Of a stretch of 42,891 nt of DNA, positions 31,119 through 39,309 are shown piece after piece. Position 1 is the stretch's first letter. Each line of letters starts with the position of its first letter. Source of the DNA: Candidatus Omnitrophota bacterium (GTDB lineage: Bacteria; Omnitrophota; Omnitrophia; Omnitrophales; Aquincolibacteriaceae); the NCBI GenBank assembly GCA_018883425.1, contig VFQY01000010.1, positions 1 through 42,891 of the forward strand, written 5' to 3'. Made by a program: the position numbers and the translations under genes. The notes below the pieces were generated by a model that had not been told where the DNA came from, ran no database searches, and saw only the letters and a list, made by a program, of their open reading frames with translations.

Positions 31119-31793
31119 ATGGAGCATCCTTTTCACGAAGAGCTCAAAAGACTCAAAGACGAATGGATCCGGATGAGTTTCCGGGTTGATGAGGCCGTCG
31201 CGAAGGCCTGCGAGGCCTTTCTCCTGAGGGATGCGGCGCTCGCTCAGGAGGTGATCGCCGGAGAAGAGACCATCAACAGTCTCGAGATTCAAATCGACGA
31301 TAAAGGGCACAGTCTTTTTGCGCTGGGTCAGCCGATGGCCGTCGATCTTCGTCTCATCGCCATGATTCTGAAAATGAATACCGATCTTGAAAGAATCGCC
31401 GATCACGCCGTCAACATTGCTGAAAAAACGCTCACGCTGCTGAAGCTTCCCGAGATCCGTCTCTCGGGCGACCCCCTCCAGAAAATGGCCTATGCCGCTC
31501 AGCGCATGCTCCGCGACTCCCTGGACTCTTTTCTCAAAGAGGATGTCGAACTCGCTCTGCGGGTTTTACGCAGCGATGACGGGATCGATCAGGCCGACAC
31601 GAGTCTCTACGGCCAGATCAGCGGCGTCATGGAGGCAAATTCTTCAGCCGTCGAGGCCGGAATCCAGCTTGTGATGGTGAGCCACAACCTTGAGCGGATT
31701 GCCGATCTGGCCTGCAACATCGCCGAAGATGTGATCTACCTCAAGCAGGGCAGGGAAGTGCGCCACAGCCGCATCCGCGTTTCTCACTCCTGA
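31119..31793 (+). CDS. phoU: Phosphate-signalling protein PhoU
   Basis: A 224-residue all-helical protein with the two three-helix bundles of PhoU. Each carries a metal-binding motif: MNTDLERIADHAVNIAE (about 86-102) and SHNLERIADLACNIAEDVIY (about 188-207). PhoU links the Pst transporter to the PhoR/PhoB two-component system and restrains phosphate uptake when phosphate is plentiful. It closes the operon; no clear terminator follows. With phoU and phoB here but no phoR, the kinase must be encoded elsewhere or replaced by another kinase. Confidence 0.95.
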   Translation: MEHPFHEELKRLKDEWIRMSFRVDEAVAKACEAFLLRDAALAQEVIAGEETINSLEIQIDDKGHSLFALGQPMAVDLRLIAMILKMNTDLERIADHAVNIAEKTLTLLKLPEIRLSGDPLQKMAYAAQRMLRDSLDSFLKEDVELALRVLRSDDGIDQADTSLYGQISGVMEANSSAVEAGIQLVMVSHNLERIADLACNIAEDVIYLKQGREVRHSRIRVSHS

Positions 31794-31847
31794 AAGTTTC
31801 CGGCCCTGTCATCCGGCGCAGATTGACCCGGGTAGTACAATCCCCTC

Positions 31848-32507
31848 ATGAAGAAAAAGATTCTTTCAGGGATCGCCGTCATCCTGATCTCGGTTCTGAT
31901 GCCGACTGTGTCCGGCTGGGCCCGCGATGATTTCCAGTACTGGCACGAGTTTTCGCTCAGAAAAAAAGTCACGCCGCAATGGGCTGCGATGTTCCGCAGC
32001 GAGCAGTGGCTGAGAGACGACGCCCAGGACCTTTATCTGGCCAATGTGTCGGCGGGGCCGGTTTGGACGCCCGGCCGCTTCGCTGAGGCAGGCTTCTTTT
32101 ACCGCTATCAGTATCAGGAGGCCCCCGCGGGTGACGATCTGCAGGAGAACCGCTATTATCCGGAACTGACGCTGAAGCTGCCCCGGAAGCGTTTTACGCT
32201 TTCCGCCCGGAGCCGCCTGGAATACCGCGACCGGAGTGTTCGGGACTCCTGGCGTTACCGGCAGCAGTTCAAGCTTGCCGTTCCCCTCGCTGCCTTCCGT
32301 CATAAGGTGACGCCTTTTGTGTCGGATGAAATTTTTGCCGATACTGCTTCGGATACGCTGAGTCAGAACCGTTTCTCAGCCGGCTTTTCAGCGCCCGTTT
32401 TGCCGCATACTGAAATAAGGATTTTTTACCTGCTGAAGAGCGACCGGCAGGGCGGGGATTGGAACGAATCACAAGTTTTGGGAACGGGTTTGGACCTGCT
32501 ATTTTAG
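31848..32507 (+). CDS. DUF2490 outer-membrane protein
   Basis: A 219-residue exported protein with signal peptide to about SGWA. The mature part fits the DUF2490 pattern: FQYWHEFSLRKKVTPQWAAMFRSEQWLRDDAQDLYLANVSAGP, alternating strands with aromatic ends (RLEYRDRSVRDSWRYRQQFKL) and a final strand GTGLDLLF that ends in Phe as barrel proteins do. It is likely a small outer-membrane beta barrel with about ten to twelve strands; function unknown in the family. A -10-like TACAAT lies only seven bases before the ATG, with no good -35. Confidence 0.85.
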   Translation: MKKKILSGIAVILISVLMPTVSGWARDDFQYWHEFSLRKKVTPQWAAMFRSEQWLRDDAQDLYLANVSAGPVWTPGRFAEAGFFYRYQYQEAPAGDDLQENRYYPELTLKLPRKRFTLSARSRLEYRDRSVRDSWRYRQQFKLAVPLAAFRHKVTPFVSDEIFADTASDTLSQNRFSAGFSAPVLPHTEIRIFYLLKSDRQGGDWNESQVLGTGLDLLF

Positions 32508-32583
32508 CTGAGGCGTGACGCGCGTTCCTCCGGGATGAGACGTGCGGCGGCCGCGCTATCAAGTCAACGACACAAGGGAGATC

Positions 32584-33792
32584 ATGCGCCGTCTGATTCA
32601 TCTGTCGGTTTTCTATTTCACCTCCATGCTGGATGGACTTTGTCTCATCCTCTTTCCGGCATCGAGTCCGTTCTTCAAGAAGGCACCGTTTGGTATTTCC
32701 GATGAACAGTACGGGGCTGTTTTCCTGCCGATGATTGTTTTGGCGGTCATCGTCACGCTCTTGTTTAAGAAACTCTACCGCCGGTGGGGAGCTGAAAAAC
32801 TTTTTTTTGCCTCGCTGTTGAGTCATGCGGTTTTTATTGCCGGGCTGGCGGCTGCCTATGCCGTGCTCGGGATCAACGGATCGGCCCCATGGATTCTGGC
32901 TGCAGCCCATCCCTTCTTGGGTTTAGGATTCGGTTTGCTCGTTTCGGTCATGAATCTGCGCTGTGTGGAGATGTTCCCGGAGAAGCGGGATGCCGTGCTC
33001 TCAGGCCTCCATGCGATGCTGGGGCTGGGCGCGGCCCTTGCGCCTCTTGCCGCAGAATTCTTTTACCAGGGCGGGGATTGGCTGAAAGCTCCGGCGATTT
33101 GCCTTCTCATGCTCGGACTTTCCTGGTTTTTTGCTGCGGCCAGCGGTGCGGCCCGGGAAGAAAAAATTTGTCCCGCGGATTTCTCCCCGGCGGCCTCGGA
33201 GCTGCCCAAAGCTCCTCTGCCTCTTCGAGCTTGGATGTATCTGGGCGCGCTGATTCTTTACGGCACGGTGGAGGCGGCTCTGGGCAACTGGAGCGGCCTT
33301 TACCTGACCTCCGAGAAAGGATTCGGTCTCGGAACGGCCGCCGGAGCGCTTTCCGTTTTCTGGCTTTTTATGACTTTGGGCCGCCTAGGGGCAACCTTCT
33401 ATTCACTCCGCCATGACCCCCGGATTCTCTACCGTGTCTCGCCGCTTTTTATAGCCCTCAGCGTTGCGGGAATTGTCTGGAATCAGGATGAGTCCCGGGT
33501 GCTGATGCTTTACGCTGCCGTCGGAGCGTCCTGCTCCTATTTCTTTCCCCTGACCATCAGTCTTTCGACGCGCGCTTTTGAGCGCTGGCGCGAGCCGCTT
33601 TCCAGTTTGACCGTGGCCTGCCTGATGGTCGGAGTGGGGGCGGGCAGCAGTCTTTGCGGCTGGATCAAAAGTTTCGAGCCTGTGAGTCTCGGGGGGATCT
33701 TTATGGGCCTGATTTTTCTGGCGCTCTCGGCGGGAGCTCTCGCCTGGATCCTGACTCAGGGCGTGCCGGCGCGGCAGGCGGCCTCCTCATGA
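32584..33792 (+). CDS. Major facilitator superfamily transporter
   Basis: A 402-residue inner-membrane transporter with about twelve helices. The N-terminal half begins FYFTSMLDGLCLILFPASSPFF, includes a charged cytoplasmic loop (FKKLYRRWGAEKLFFASLLSH) in the position of the MFS A-motif, and the C-terminal half begins after the central loop near PKAPLPLRAWMYLGAL. No specific substrate group is evident. Start at 32584 is chosen for the AAGGGAG just upstream; the track's 32542 is a GTG with no good site. The following thioesterase overlaps the stop by four bases (ATGA), so the two proteins may act on one pathway, possibly export of a hydrolysed acyl compound. Confidence 0.88.
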   Translation: MRRLIHLSVFYFTSMLDGLCLILFPASSPFFKKAPFGISDEQYGAVFLPMIVLAVIVTLLFKKLYRRWGAEKLFFASLLSHAVFIAGLAAAYAVLGINGSAPWILAAAHPFLGLGFGLLVSVMNLRCVEMFPEKRDAVLSGLHAMLGLGAALAPLAAEFFYQGGDWLKAPAICLLMLGLSWFFAAASGAAREEKICPADFSPAASELPKAPLPLRAWMYLGALILYGTVEAALGNWSGLYLTSEKGFGLGTAAGALSVFWLFMTLGRLGATFYSLRHDPRILYRVSPLFIALSVAGIVWNQDESRVLMLYAAVGASCSYFFPLTISLSTRAFERWREPLSSLTVACLMVGVGAGSSLCGWIKSFEPVSLGGIFMGLIFLALSAGALAWILTQGVPARQAASS

Positions 33793-34301
33793 ATCACTGG
33801 TTTCGTCTTCTCCGGGTTTTGATCGGCGGTCTCCTGAAACCGCGTCTTTCGCTGAGGGACGAATCCTGTTTGCGTTTCAAGACAGCGCTTTCAGATCTCG
33901 ATCTCTACGGCCATATGAATAACGGCCGCTTTTTGACCCTGATGGATCTTGGACGCATCGATTTGATCCGGCGTTCGCCCCTGGCCGCGGTGATTCGGGA
34001 TCACCGATGGAACCCTCTGGTGGGCTCGGTGCTCATGCGCTACAGGCGTCCGCTCCTTTTCGGCGAAACGTTCGAACTGCACACACGCATTCTTTGCTGG
34101 GACGAGAAGTGGTTTTACCTGGAGCAGCGCTTTGAAAAGTCAGGGCAAAGCGCTGCCGTCGGGTTGGTGAAGGGACTTTTCATGAGCCCCGGCGGCGCAG
34201 TGCCTGTCCCGCGTGTTTTAAAAGAATGCGGCTGGAGCGGAGTTTCGCCGGAAATACCCGAAAAGATCCGCCGATGGGCGGAAGCAGAGAACCTGCGCTG
34301 A
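33789..34301 (+). CDS. Hot-dog-fold acyl-CoA thioesterase (THEM6/4HBT-like)
   Basis: A 170-residue protein of the hot-dog fold. The active-site region LSDLDLYGHMNNGRFLTLMDLGRIDL (about residues 35-60) follows the 4HBT pattern, with the catalytic Asp/Asn helix ('HMNN') typical of YbgC/THEM6-type thioesterases that hydrolyse acyl-CoA or acyl-carrier substrates. The remaining strands (VGSVLMRYRRPLLFGETFELHTRI and WFYLEQRFEKSGQSAAVGLVKGLFM) complete the fold. An N-terminal hydrophobic segment may associate it with the membrane. ATG 33789 overlaps the MFS stop (ATGA); the track's earlier start is in MFS coding sequence. Confidence 0.9.
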   Translation: MNHWFRLLRVLIGGLLKPRLSLRDESCLRFKTALSDLDLYGHMNNGRFLTLMDLGRIDLIRRSPLAAVIRDHRWNPLVGSVLMRYRRPLLFGETFELHTRILCWDEKWFYLEQRFEKSGQSAAVGLVKGLFMSPGGAVPVPRVLKECGWSGVSPEIPEKIRRWAEAENLR

Positions 34302-34338
34302 TTTTAGGGGGACGGGCCGAAGGGGCGAAGCGCGGGGC

Positions 34339-34881
34339 TCAGTTGTAAGAAAAACTTCTCAGGAGGAAGCCGGCAGCGATCACCAGAAGGCCGACGCCCC
34401 AAAAGAAGACGGGCTTCATATCGCGCAGGACTTCGCGGATCAGGACAGCCTCTGAGGGATTGTGCGGATGAACGTAGGCGGTCTGGATTTCTCCGGCCGA
34501 AAACTCGCGCGTGACAGAGAGATTTTGAGCATCCCGGTAAGTGATTTTCACAGACGTGCCCAGATGCCGGACATCGTCCATCGGCCCGCCGGCCAAAAAA
34601 ATTCTGCGGCTTTCGTGCGTGCGTCCCTGGGCTGAAAAACGGTATTGAATTTCGGGTTCGGGCCGGCCCTCTTTCACCGTGATCCCAACCGACACAATTT
34701 CTGCCTGGACGGGATTCCAGGTTCTAGAAAACTCTCTGAGCGAAGAGGTCTGAACAGCGACGCTCGTGAAGCAGACGCCGAAAGCCCCCAGCGCGACAGC
34801 GGCAGCGAAGAGCCCCAAAGCGAGTCCTCGGCTGTTAAGAGAAAATAAATTGAGGCGCATGATGCCTATGTCATCGGTCAT
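34339..34881 (-). CDS. DUF3592-type two-helix membrane protein
   Basis: A 180-residue protein, or 173 if it starts at the in-frame ATG at 34860. A membrane helix near the N terminus (LALGLFAAAVALGAFGVCFTSVAV) and another near the C terminus (PVFFWGVGLLVIAAGFLLRS) enclose a soluble beta-rich domain: WNPVQAEIVSVGITVKEG, EIQYRFSAQGRTHESRRIF, SVKITYRDAQNLSVTRE and HPHNPSEAVL, the typical DUF3592 order. Function unknown. It converges on the thioesterase gene and is divergent from typA, whose promoter lies only about 60 bases from its start. Confidence 0.82.
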   Translation of the reverse strand: MTDDIGIMRLNLFSLNSRGLALGLFAAAVALGAFGVCFTSVAVQTSSLREFSRTWNPVQAEIVSVGITVKEGRPEPEIQYRFSAQGRTHESRRIFLAGGPMDDVRHLGTSVKITYRDAQNLSVTREFSAGEIQTAYVHPHNPSEAVLIREVLRDMKPVFFWGVGLLVIAAGFLLRSFSYN

Positions 34882-34906
34882 CTTTTCAGAAAATGAAGAA
34901 ATTTCA

Positions 34907-34937
34907 CTGACATTTCCGAAGGACTCTGTGATAGAAT
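34907..34937 (+). promoter_or_regulatory. typA promoter implying a very short or absent leader
   Basis: CTGACA (34907-34912), spacer 19, TAGAAT (34932-34937). The -10 ends only nine bases before the typA ATG at 34947, so transcription would begin about 3-4 bases before the codon, and no ribosome site is visible. Confidence 0.45.
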
Positions 34938-34946
34938 GCGCGCCCT

Positions 34947-36779
34947 ATGACGACCCAAAAGCGTAAAAAAGAAATCCGAAACGTTGCCATCATTGCTCAC
35001 GTTGACCACGGTAAGACAACCCTGGTCGATGCAATTCTCCGCCAGACCGGCGCCTATGAGTTCAAAGAGGGCGAGATTACGGTCATGGACTCCAACGACC
35101 TCGAGCGCGAGCGCGGGATCACGATTTTTTCCAAGAACGCGTCCTGCCACTACAAGGGCGTTCAGATCAATATCGTCGATACGCCCGGTCACGCCGACTT
35201 CAGCTCGGAAGTTGAGCGCATTCTCAAGATGGTCGACGGAGTGCTCCTTCTGGTCGATGCCATGGACGGTCCCATGCCGCAGACAAAGTTCGTTTTGAAA
35301 AAATCCCTTGAGCTGCACCTCAAGCCCATCGTTGTCGTCAACAAGATCGACCGGCCTAACGCCCGGCCGAATGAAGTCGTCGACATGACCTTTGACCTCT
35401 TTTGTGAACTGAATGCGACCGATGAACAGCTTGATTTCCCCGTTGTTTTCGCGTCCGGCAAAGACGGTATTGCCGTCATCGACCTGGACGAAGAGCGCAA
35501 GGACATATCGCCGCTTCTGGACACGATCCTCCACAGAGTTCTTCCGCCGGTGGCCGACATCGATCAGCCCTTCCAAATGATGGTCACCATTCTTGATTAC
35601 GATAAATACGTTGGACGCATGGGGATCGGACGCATCGTCAACGGCCGTATCAAGCTCGGCGAACAGGTTGCGCTCGTCAAGCGTGACGGCGCGGTGGAGA
35701 AAGGCAAGGTCACTAAGATTCTTAAGTACAAGGGCATGCAGCGTACCGAGGCCGACTTTGCTGAGGCCGGTGAAATTGCCTGTATCGCGGGATTGGAAAG
35801 TACAAAGGTCGGTGAAACCATCGCCTCTGCAGCTGACCCGAAGGCTCTGCCGCTCCTCAAGATTGATGAGCCCACGATCTCGATGAATTTTTCGCATAAC
35901 ACCAGCCCTTTGGCCGGAAAAGACGGCGGGAGGTTCCTGACCTCGCGCCATATCCGTGAGCGCCTCGAACACGAAGCGATGATGAACGTCGGTATCCGCG
36001 TCGAAGAAGTCGAGGGAGGCGAACGCTTCAAAGTTTCCGGCAGAGGCGAGCTGCATCTTTCCATCTTGATCGAGACGATGCGCCGCGAAGGGTACGAGAT
36101 CGAAGTCTCTCGCCCTGAAGTGATTCTCAAGGAAATTGACCGTGAAGTTCTGGAGCCGGTCGAGCGCCTTTATGTGGAAGTGGATTCCGAGTATCAGGGC
36201 GTCGCGATGCAGGAGCTGGGTGAACGCAAGGGCGAAATGGTGGATATGCAGAACACCAGCGCCGGCACCGTCAAAATGGAATACATCATTCCTTCGCGTT
36301 CCCTGATCGGGTTCAGAAGCAAATTTTTAACGCTGACCCGCGGAACGGGCATCCTTTTTCAGACCTTTCATGAATACCAGAAGTATAAAGGCGCTCTTGC
36401 CGAGCGTCCTTCGGGCGTCCTGATCTCGCAAACGGCAGGGGGCGCAGTTGCCTACGCGCTTTGGGGGCTTCAAGAGCGCGGTGAAATTTTTGTGCATCCC
36501 GGCGACGATCTCTACGAGGGGATGGTTGTGGGGGTGAACAATAAAGGCCACGACCTTGTGGTGAATGCCATCCGTGAAAAAAAGCTGACCAACATGCGGG
36601 CAGCAGGATCCGATGAAGCGATCCAGCTGGTTCCGCCCCGCGAGATGACGCTGGAATTTGCCCTGGAATTCATCGAGGCCGACGAACTGGTTGAAGTGAC
36701 GCCCAAAAACGTGCGTCTGCGCAAGCGCTATTTGACGGAAAATGACCGCAAGCGCTTTAGCCGCGCTCAGAAGGTCTAA
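34947..36779 (+). CDS. typA: TypA/BipA ribosome-associated translational GTPase
   Basis: A 610-residue GTPase of the EF-G-like family that acts on the ribosome during stress and in ribosome assembly. G motifs: G1 AHVDHGKTT (about residues 13-21), G2 region RGITIFS, G3 DTPGH (about 74-78), G4 NKID and G5 ASGKDG. After domain II come the elongation-factor-like III and V domains and the BipA C-terminal domain (IREKKLTNMRAAGSDEAIQLVPPREMTLEFALEFIEADELVEVTPKNVRLRKRYL), which sets it apart from EF-G and LepA. Full length is normal. The upstream region suggests a leaderless mRNA. Confidence 0.97.
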   Translation: MTTQKRKKEIRNVAIIAHVDHGKTTLVDAILRQTGAYEFKEGEITVMDSNDLERERGITIFSKNASCHYKGVQINIVDTPGHADFSSEVERILKMVDGVLLLVDAMDGPMPQTKFVLKKSLELHLKPIVVVNKIDRPNARPNEVVDMTFDLFCELNATDEQLDFPVVFASGKDGIAVIDLDEERKDISPLLDTILHRVLPPVADIDQPFQMMVTILDYDKYVGRMGIGRIVNGRIKLGEQVALVKRDGAVEKGKVTKILKYKGMQRTEADFAEAGEIACIAGLESTKVGETIASAADPKALPLLKIDEPTISMNFSHNTSPLAGKDGGRFLTSRHIRERLEHEAMMNVGIRVEEVEGGERFKVSGRGELHLSILIETMRREGYEIEVSRPEVILKEIDREVLEPVERLYVEVDSEYQGVAMQELGERKGEMVDMQNTSAGTVKMEYIIPSRSLIGFRSKFLTLTRGTGILFQTFHEYQKYKGALAERPSGVLISQTAGGAVAYALWGLQERGEIFVHPGDDLYEGMVVGVNNKGHDLVVNAIREKKLTNMRAAGSDEAIQLVPPREMTLEFALEFIEADELVEVTPKNVRLRKRYLTENDRKRFSRAQKV

Positions 36780-36837
36780 GCGCAGCACATCCTTCGAAGA
36801 ACCGAAGCCCCGGCGGAGCTCAGAGGAGTTGAGATCC

Positions 36838-37900
36838 ATGCACGGATACAAGAAAAAACTTCTACAGCGATTTCCCGACACTCCAGAAAAAGTACAGCCT
36901 CCCGCTGTCCTTCCGCCCCAGGAAATGCCTTCTGAAAGCGATACCCTGCGCAAGTGGGAAGAATTTTCTTCCGCCTATCCAGACTCTGCGCATCCGGCGG
37001 AGAGGAAGTCGTCAGACGAGGACCTGCTTTTTTTGAATCCGCCCGCGCAAGGATCACCGGAGCCTGGGCGGCAGGAAAAGCTCAGGCGGCGCGAAGGATT
37101 ATCCTGGAGTAAAACGGCTTTGGCTCTGCTGCTGAGCGCTGTCTCGGCTTGTGCGGGAATCGGGGCCGGCGTTTTATGGATGCAATCCAGGCAGGATAGC
37201 CGGGCTGATGAGGAGCTTGAGAAGCCCCCGGTGCCCTCCTCCGGCACGGCGCCGCGCGGGGAAGGCAAGCTTTTTTCTCCAGGCGGCGAGGCTCTTCAGA
37301 GCGAGGCGGCTTTGCCGGCCGCGGCCGCGCCCCATGAGCTCAGCGCCGCGGGTTCCGCTCCAGGAAAACCTGCTTCCGAGGCCGCGGCTCTTCCTCAGGA
37401 ACTTCAGATTCTTTCCGATTACTCTCATCTCGAGCTGCGTGCGAGAAATGATGACCGCCGGGCTTTCGATGAAATTCAGACAATTTTCCGTGATCCCTCT
37501 CACCCCTACCGTGAAATTGCGGGGCAGACTTTGGCAGACATCTGCATCCTCGTTCTTTCCATGAATCTGCACGAGTCCTTGCTGGAAGTACCCCAGGAAA
37601 GTTCCGCTCTGTCGGTTTCTTTCGATCAATTTCGGGCCGATTTCCTAGCGGCACCGGCGCTGGCTCGGCCCAAACTTTTGACGGCGATGAATGCAAGTCC
37701 GCAATTCAGTGAAGCTGAAAAAGTCGGCCTGCTTTTAAGCGTGGTCGCGGTCGACTCGAGCCTGAGAACTTTGGCTCGCGCCTGTCAGCTTCTTGATGAC
37801 AGGGCCCAGATCGGAGCGCCTTTTACGGATTACTCGAAATATCTCGAGTGGGGAAAACAAAAAGGTTTTTTCAAAGATCTCGAGAATACCTCTCGGGATT

Positions 37901-37902
<2 letters not shown>
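36838..37902 (+). CDS. Unknown single-pass membrane protein with Ala-rich linker and helical C-terminal domain
   Basis: A 354-residue protein I do not recognise. Order of parts: a charged, Pro-rich cytoplasmic N terminus (residues 1-91), one membrane helix (about 92-115, KTALALLLSAVSACAGIGAGVLW), an Ala/Pro/Glu-rich low-complexity linker (about 120-195) and a helical C-terminal domain (about 200-354) with stretches such as RRAFDEIQTIFRDPSHPYREIAGQTLADI that suggest paired helices, possibly a repeat-like scaffold. The topology puts the helical domain outside. AGAGGAGTTGAGATCC before ATG 36838 decides the start; the track's 36742 overlaps typA. It is probably cotranscribed with typA. Confidence 0.75.
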
Positions 37903-37951
<49 letters not shown>

Positions 37952-38002
37952 CTGCAGAGTTCAGGGACTGTTTCGGTTTAAAAAATAAAAGGAGATTCTG
38001 TG

Positions 38003-38413
38003 ATGTCCAAACAAGAACCCCCGATTCAGAAATTCATGACATGTTTGCCGAAAGTTATCGACGCAGGCGCGACTGCGGAGGCGGCGCTTCACGTGATGCG
38101 TGAAAACAAAATTCGTCACCTTCCGGTGATGGAAGCAGGGCAGGTCAAAGGTCTGCTGTCGGAACGGGATTTGAAAACAGCTCTCGGGCTCAGGGGGGCC
38201 GATGCCGCTCAGCTGAAGGTTTCGGATATCTGCACGGATCATCCTTATGTTACCGAGCCCCAACGGCCTCTGAGTGAGGTTGCAGCGGAAATGGCGGCGC
38301 ACCATTACGGATCCGCTATCGTTGTGCAGAACCGCCAAGTGGTTGGGATTTTTACAGCTGTTGACGCGTGCCGGGCGCTGCATGACGTTCTGCAGACCCG
38401 CTACCACGCATAA
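38003..38413 (+). CDS. Paired CBS-domain protein
   Basis: A 136-residue cytoplasmic protein made of two CBS repeats, which together bind adenosine nucleotides and act as an energy sensor. Repeat one includes IDAGATAEAALHVMRENKIRHLPVMEAGQVKGLLSERDLKTAL and repeat two VTEPQRPLSEVAAEMAAHHYGSAIVVQNRQVVGIFTAVDACRAL, both with the typical hydrophobic beta-strand pattern ahead of xGxxxxxD. No enzymatic domain is attached, so it probably regulates a partner. AAGGAG eight bases before ATG 38003 sets the start. The (CT)15 tract lies in its upstream region, and a cytidylate-kinase-like gene follows 16 bases after its stop. Confidence 0.92.
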   Translation: MSKQEPPIQKFMTCLPKVIDAGATAEAALHVMRENKIRHLPVMEAGQVKGLLSERDLKTALGLRGADAAQLKVSDICTDHPYVTEPQRPLSEVAAEMAAHHYGSAIVVQNRQVVGIFTAVDACRALHDVLQTRYHA

Positions 38414-38429
38414 CAAAAGGGAAAAGCCG

Positions 38430-39143
38430 ATGAAACGGACGGTCGATCATGAGGCTCTGCGGAATTTTTTGAAAGTCCGGCAAGCCTTGGATGAAAACCG
38501 GGGCGCGCTGCCTGGCAAGACGCTTGCGTTTGTGACGCTTTCGAGACAATACGGCGCGGGCGGACATTCCGTCGCGGCTCTGCTGGAACATGAACTTAAC
38601 AGAGCCTCGCAGGCCGGCTCGGGCTGGATGACCTTTGACAAGGAGCTCGTGAAAACGGTGCTTGAGGAACACGGTCTGCCTCAGGGTGCCGCCCCGTACA
38701 TCCGCGAGGAGAGGATCTCCGAAATGCGCGACATGATCGAGGAAATGTGCGGCCTTCACCCGCCCGCCTTTGAACTTGTGCGCAAAACCAGCGAAACGCT
38801 GATTCATCTCGCCAGTTTGGGTCATGTCATCCTGGTCGGACTCGGAGGATCCATTGTGACGCGCGGGCTTCGGGGCGGCTTGCACGTGCGCCTTGTGGGT
38901 TCCATAGAACGACGCACTGCGCAAGCCGCCGCATTTTACGGAATCACCCTCGAGGAAGCCGAAAAACAGAGAATTAAGGAAGATCAGAACCGCCGCGACT
39001 ATGCCCGTCAAAACTTTGACTGCAGTATCGACGACCCTATCAACTACAGCCTTGTGATCAATACCGACGAGGTGCCCTTTGCTGATGCGGCACGTTTGAT
39101 TGCCGACGAGGTAGAGGCCCTTTCAGCCCGCCTCCGCGCCTGA
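38430..39143 (+). CDS. Cytidylate kinase-like family protein
   Basis: A 237-residue P-loop-type protein of the cytidylate-kinase-like family. After a helical N-terminal extension comes the nucleotide loop FVTLSRQYGAGGHSVAALLEHELN (about residues 32-55), where the classical GxxGxGKS is replaced by GAGGHS, as is usual for this subfamily, leaving activity uncertain. Later segments contain GHVILVGLGGSIVTRGLRGGLHVRLVGSIERR and the NFDCSIDDPINYSLVINTD block that is typical of the group. The track starts 52 codons upstream inside the CBS gene; ATG 38430 with AAAAGGGAAAAG is preferred. Pairing with a CBS protein suggests nucleotide-responsive control. Confidence 0.9.
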   Translation: MKRTVDHEALRNFLKVRQALDENRGALPGKTLAFVTLSRQYGAGGHSVAALLEHELNRASQAGSGWMTFDKELVKTVLEEHGLPQGAAPYIREERISEMRDMIEEMCGLHPPAFELVRKTSETLIHLASLGHVILVGLGGSIVTRGLRGGLHVRLVGSIERRTAQAAAFYGITLEEAEKQRIKEDQNRRDYARQNFDCSIDDPINYSLVINTDEVPFADAARLIADEVEALSARLRA

Positions 39144-39218
39144 GTTTTTTAATTTCATGGAAGTTCCCGCAAGAATCCAGCATGAAGCCCAAGAGTCCGA
39201 AGTTTCTGCCAAAAGAAA

Positions 39219-39279
39219 TTGACATCCGCAGGCTTTTCGATAAGATCCAATCCTGTTCGGACTAAATCTTAATAAGATT
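39219..39279 (+). promoter_or_regulatory. Promoter and Fur-type 7-1-7 palindrome of the TonB-dependent receptor gene
   Basis: TTGACA (39219-39224), spacer 16, TAAGAT (39241-39246) is a strong sigma-70-type pair, giving a transcript start near 39253. Downstream, AATCTTA-A-TAAGATT (39265-39279) is a perfect 15-base inverted repeat in the 7-1-7 form of Fur-family operators, placed where a bound repressor would block elongation or initiation. Confidence 0.7.
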
Positions 39280-39309
39280 CTTTCTTTTGGGGAGGGGAGT
39301 GACATCTAT

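Noticed and set aside
31836-31847. Leaderless promoter for the DUF2490 gene (TACAAT seven bases before ATG)
   Set aside because: No -35 at workable spacing and no extended -10; too weak to call as more than a note.
31941-31956. TGGCACGAGTTTTCGC, sigma-54-like
   Set aside because: It is inside the DUF2490 coding sequence and the GG-to-GC distance is 13 bases, not 12.
34878-36056. 392-residue minus-strand ORF
   Set aside because: Antisense to typA; a shadow of biased codon use in a highly conserved gene.
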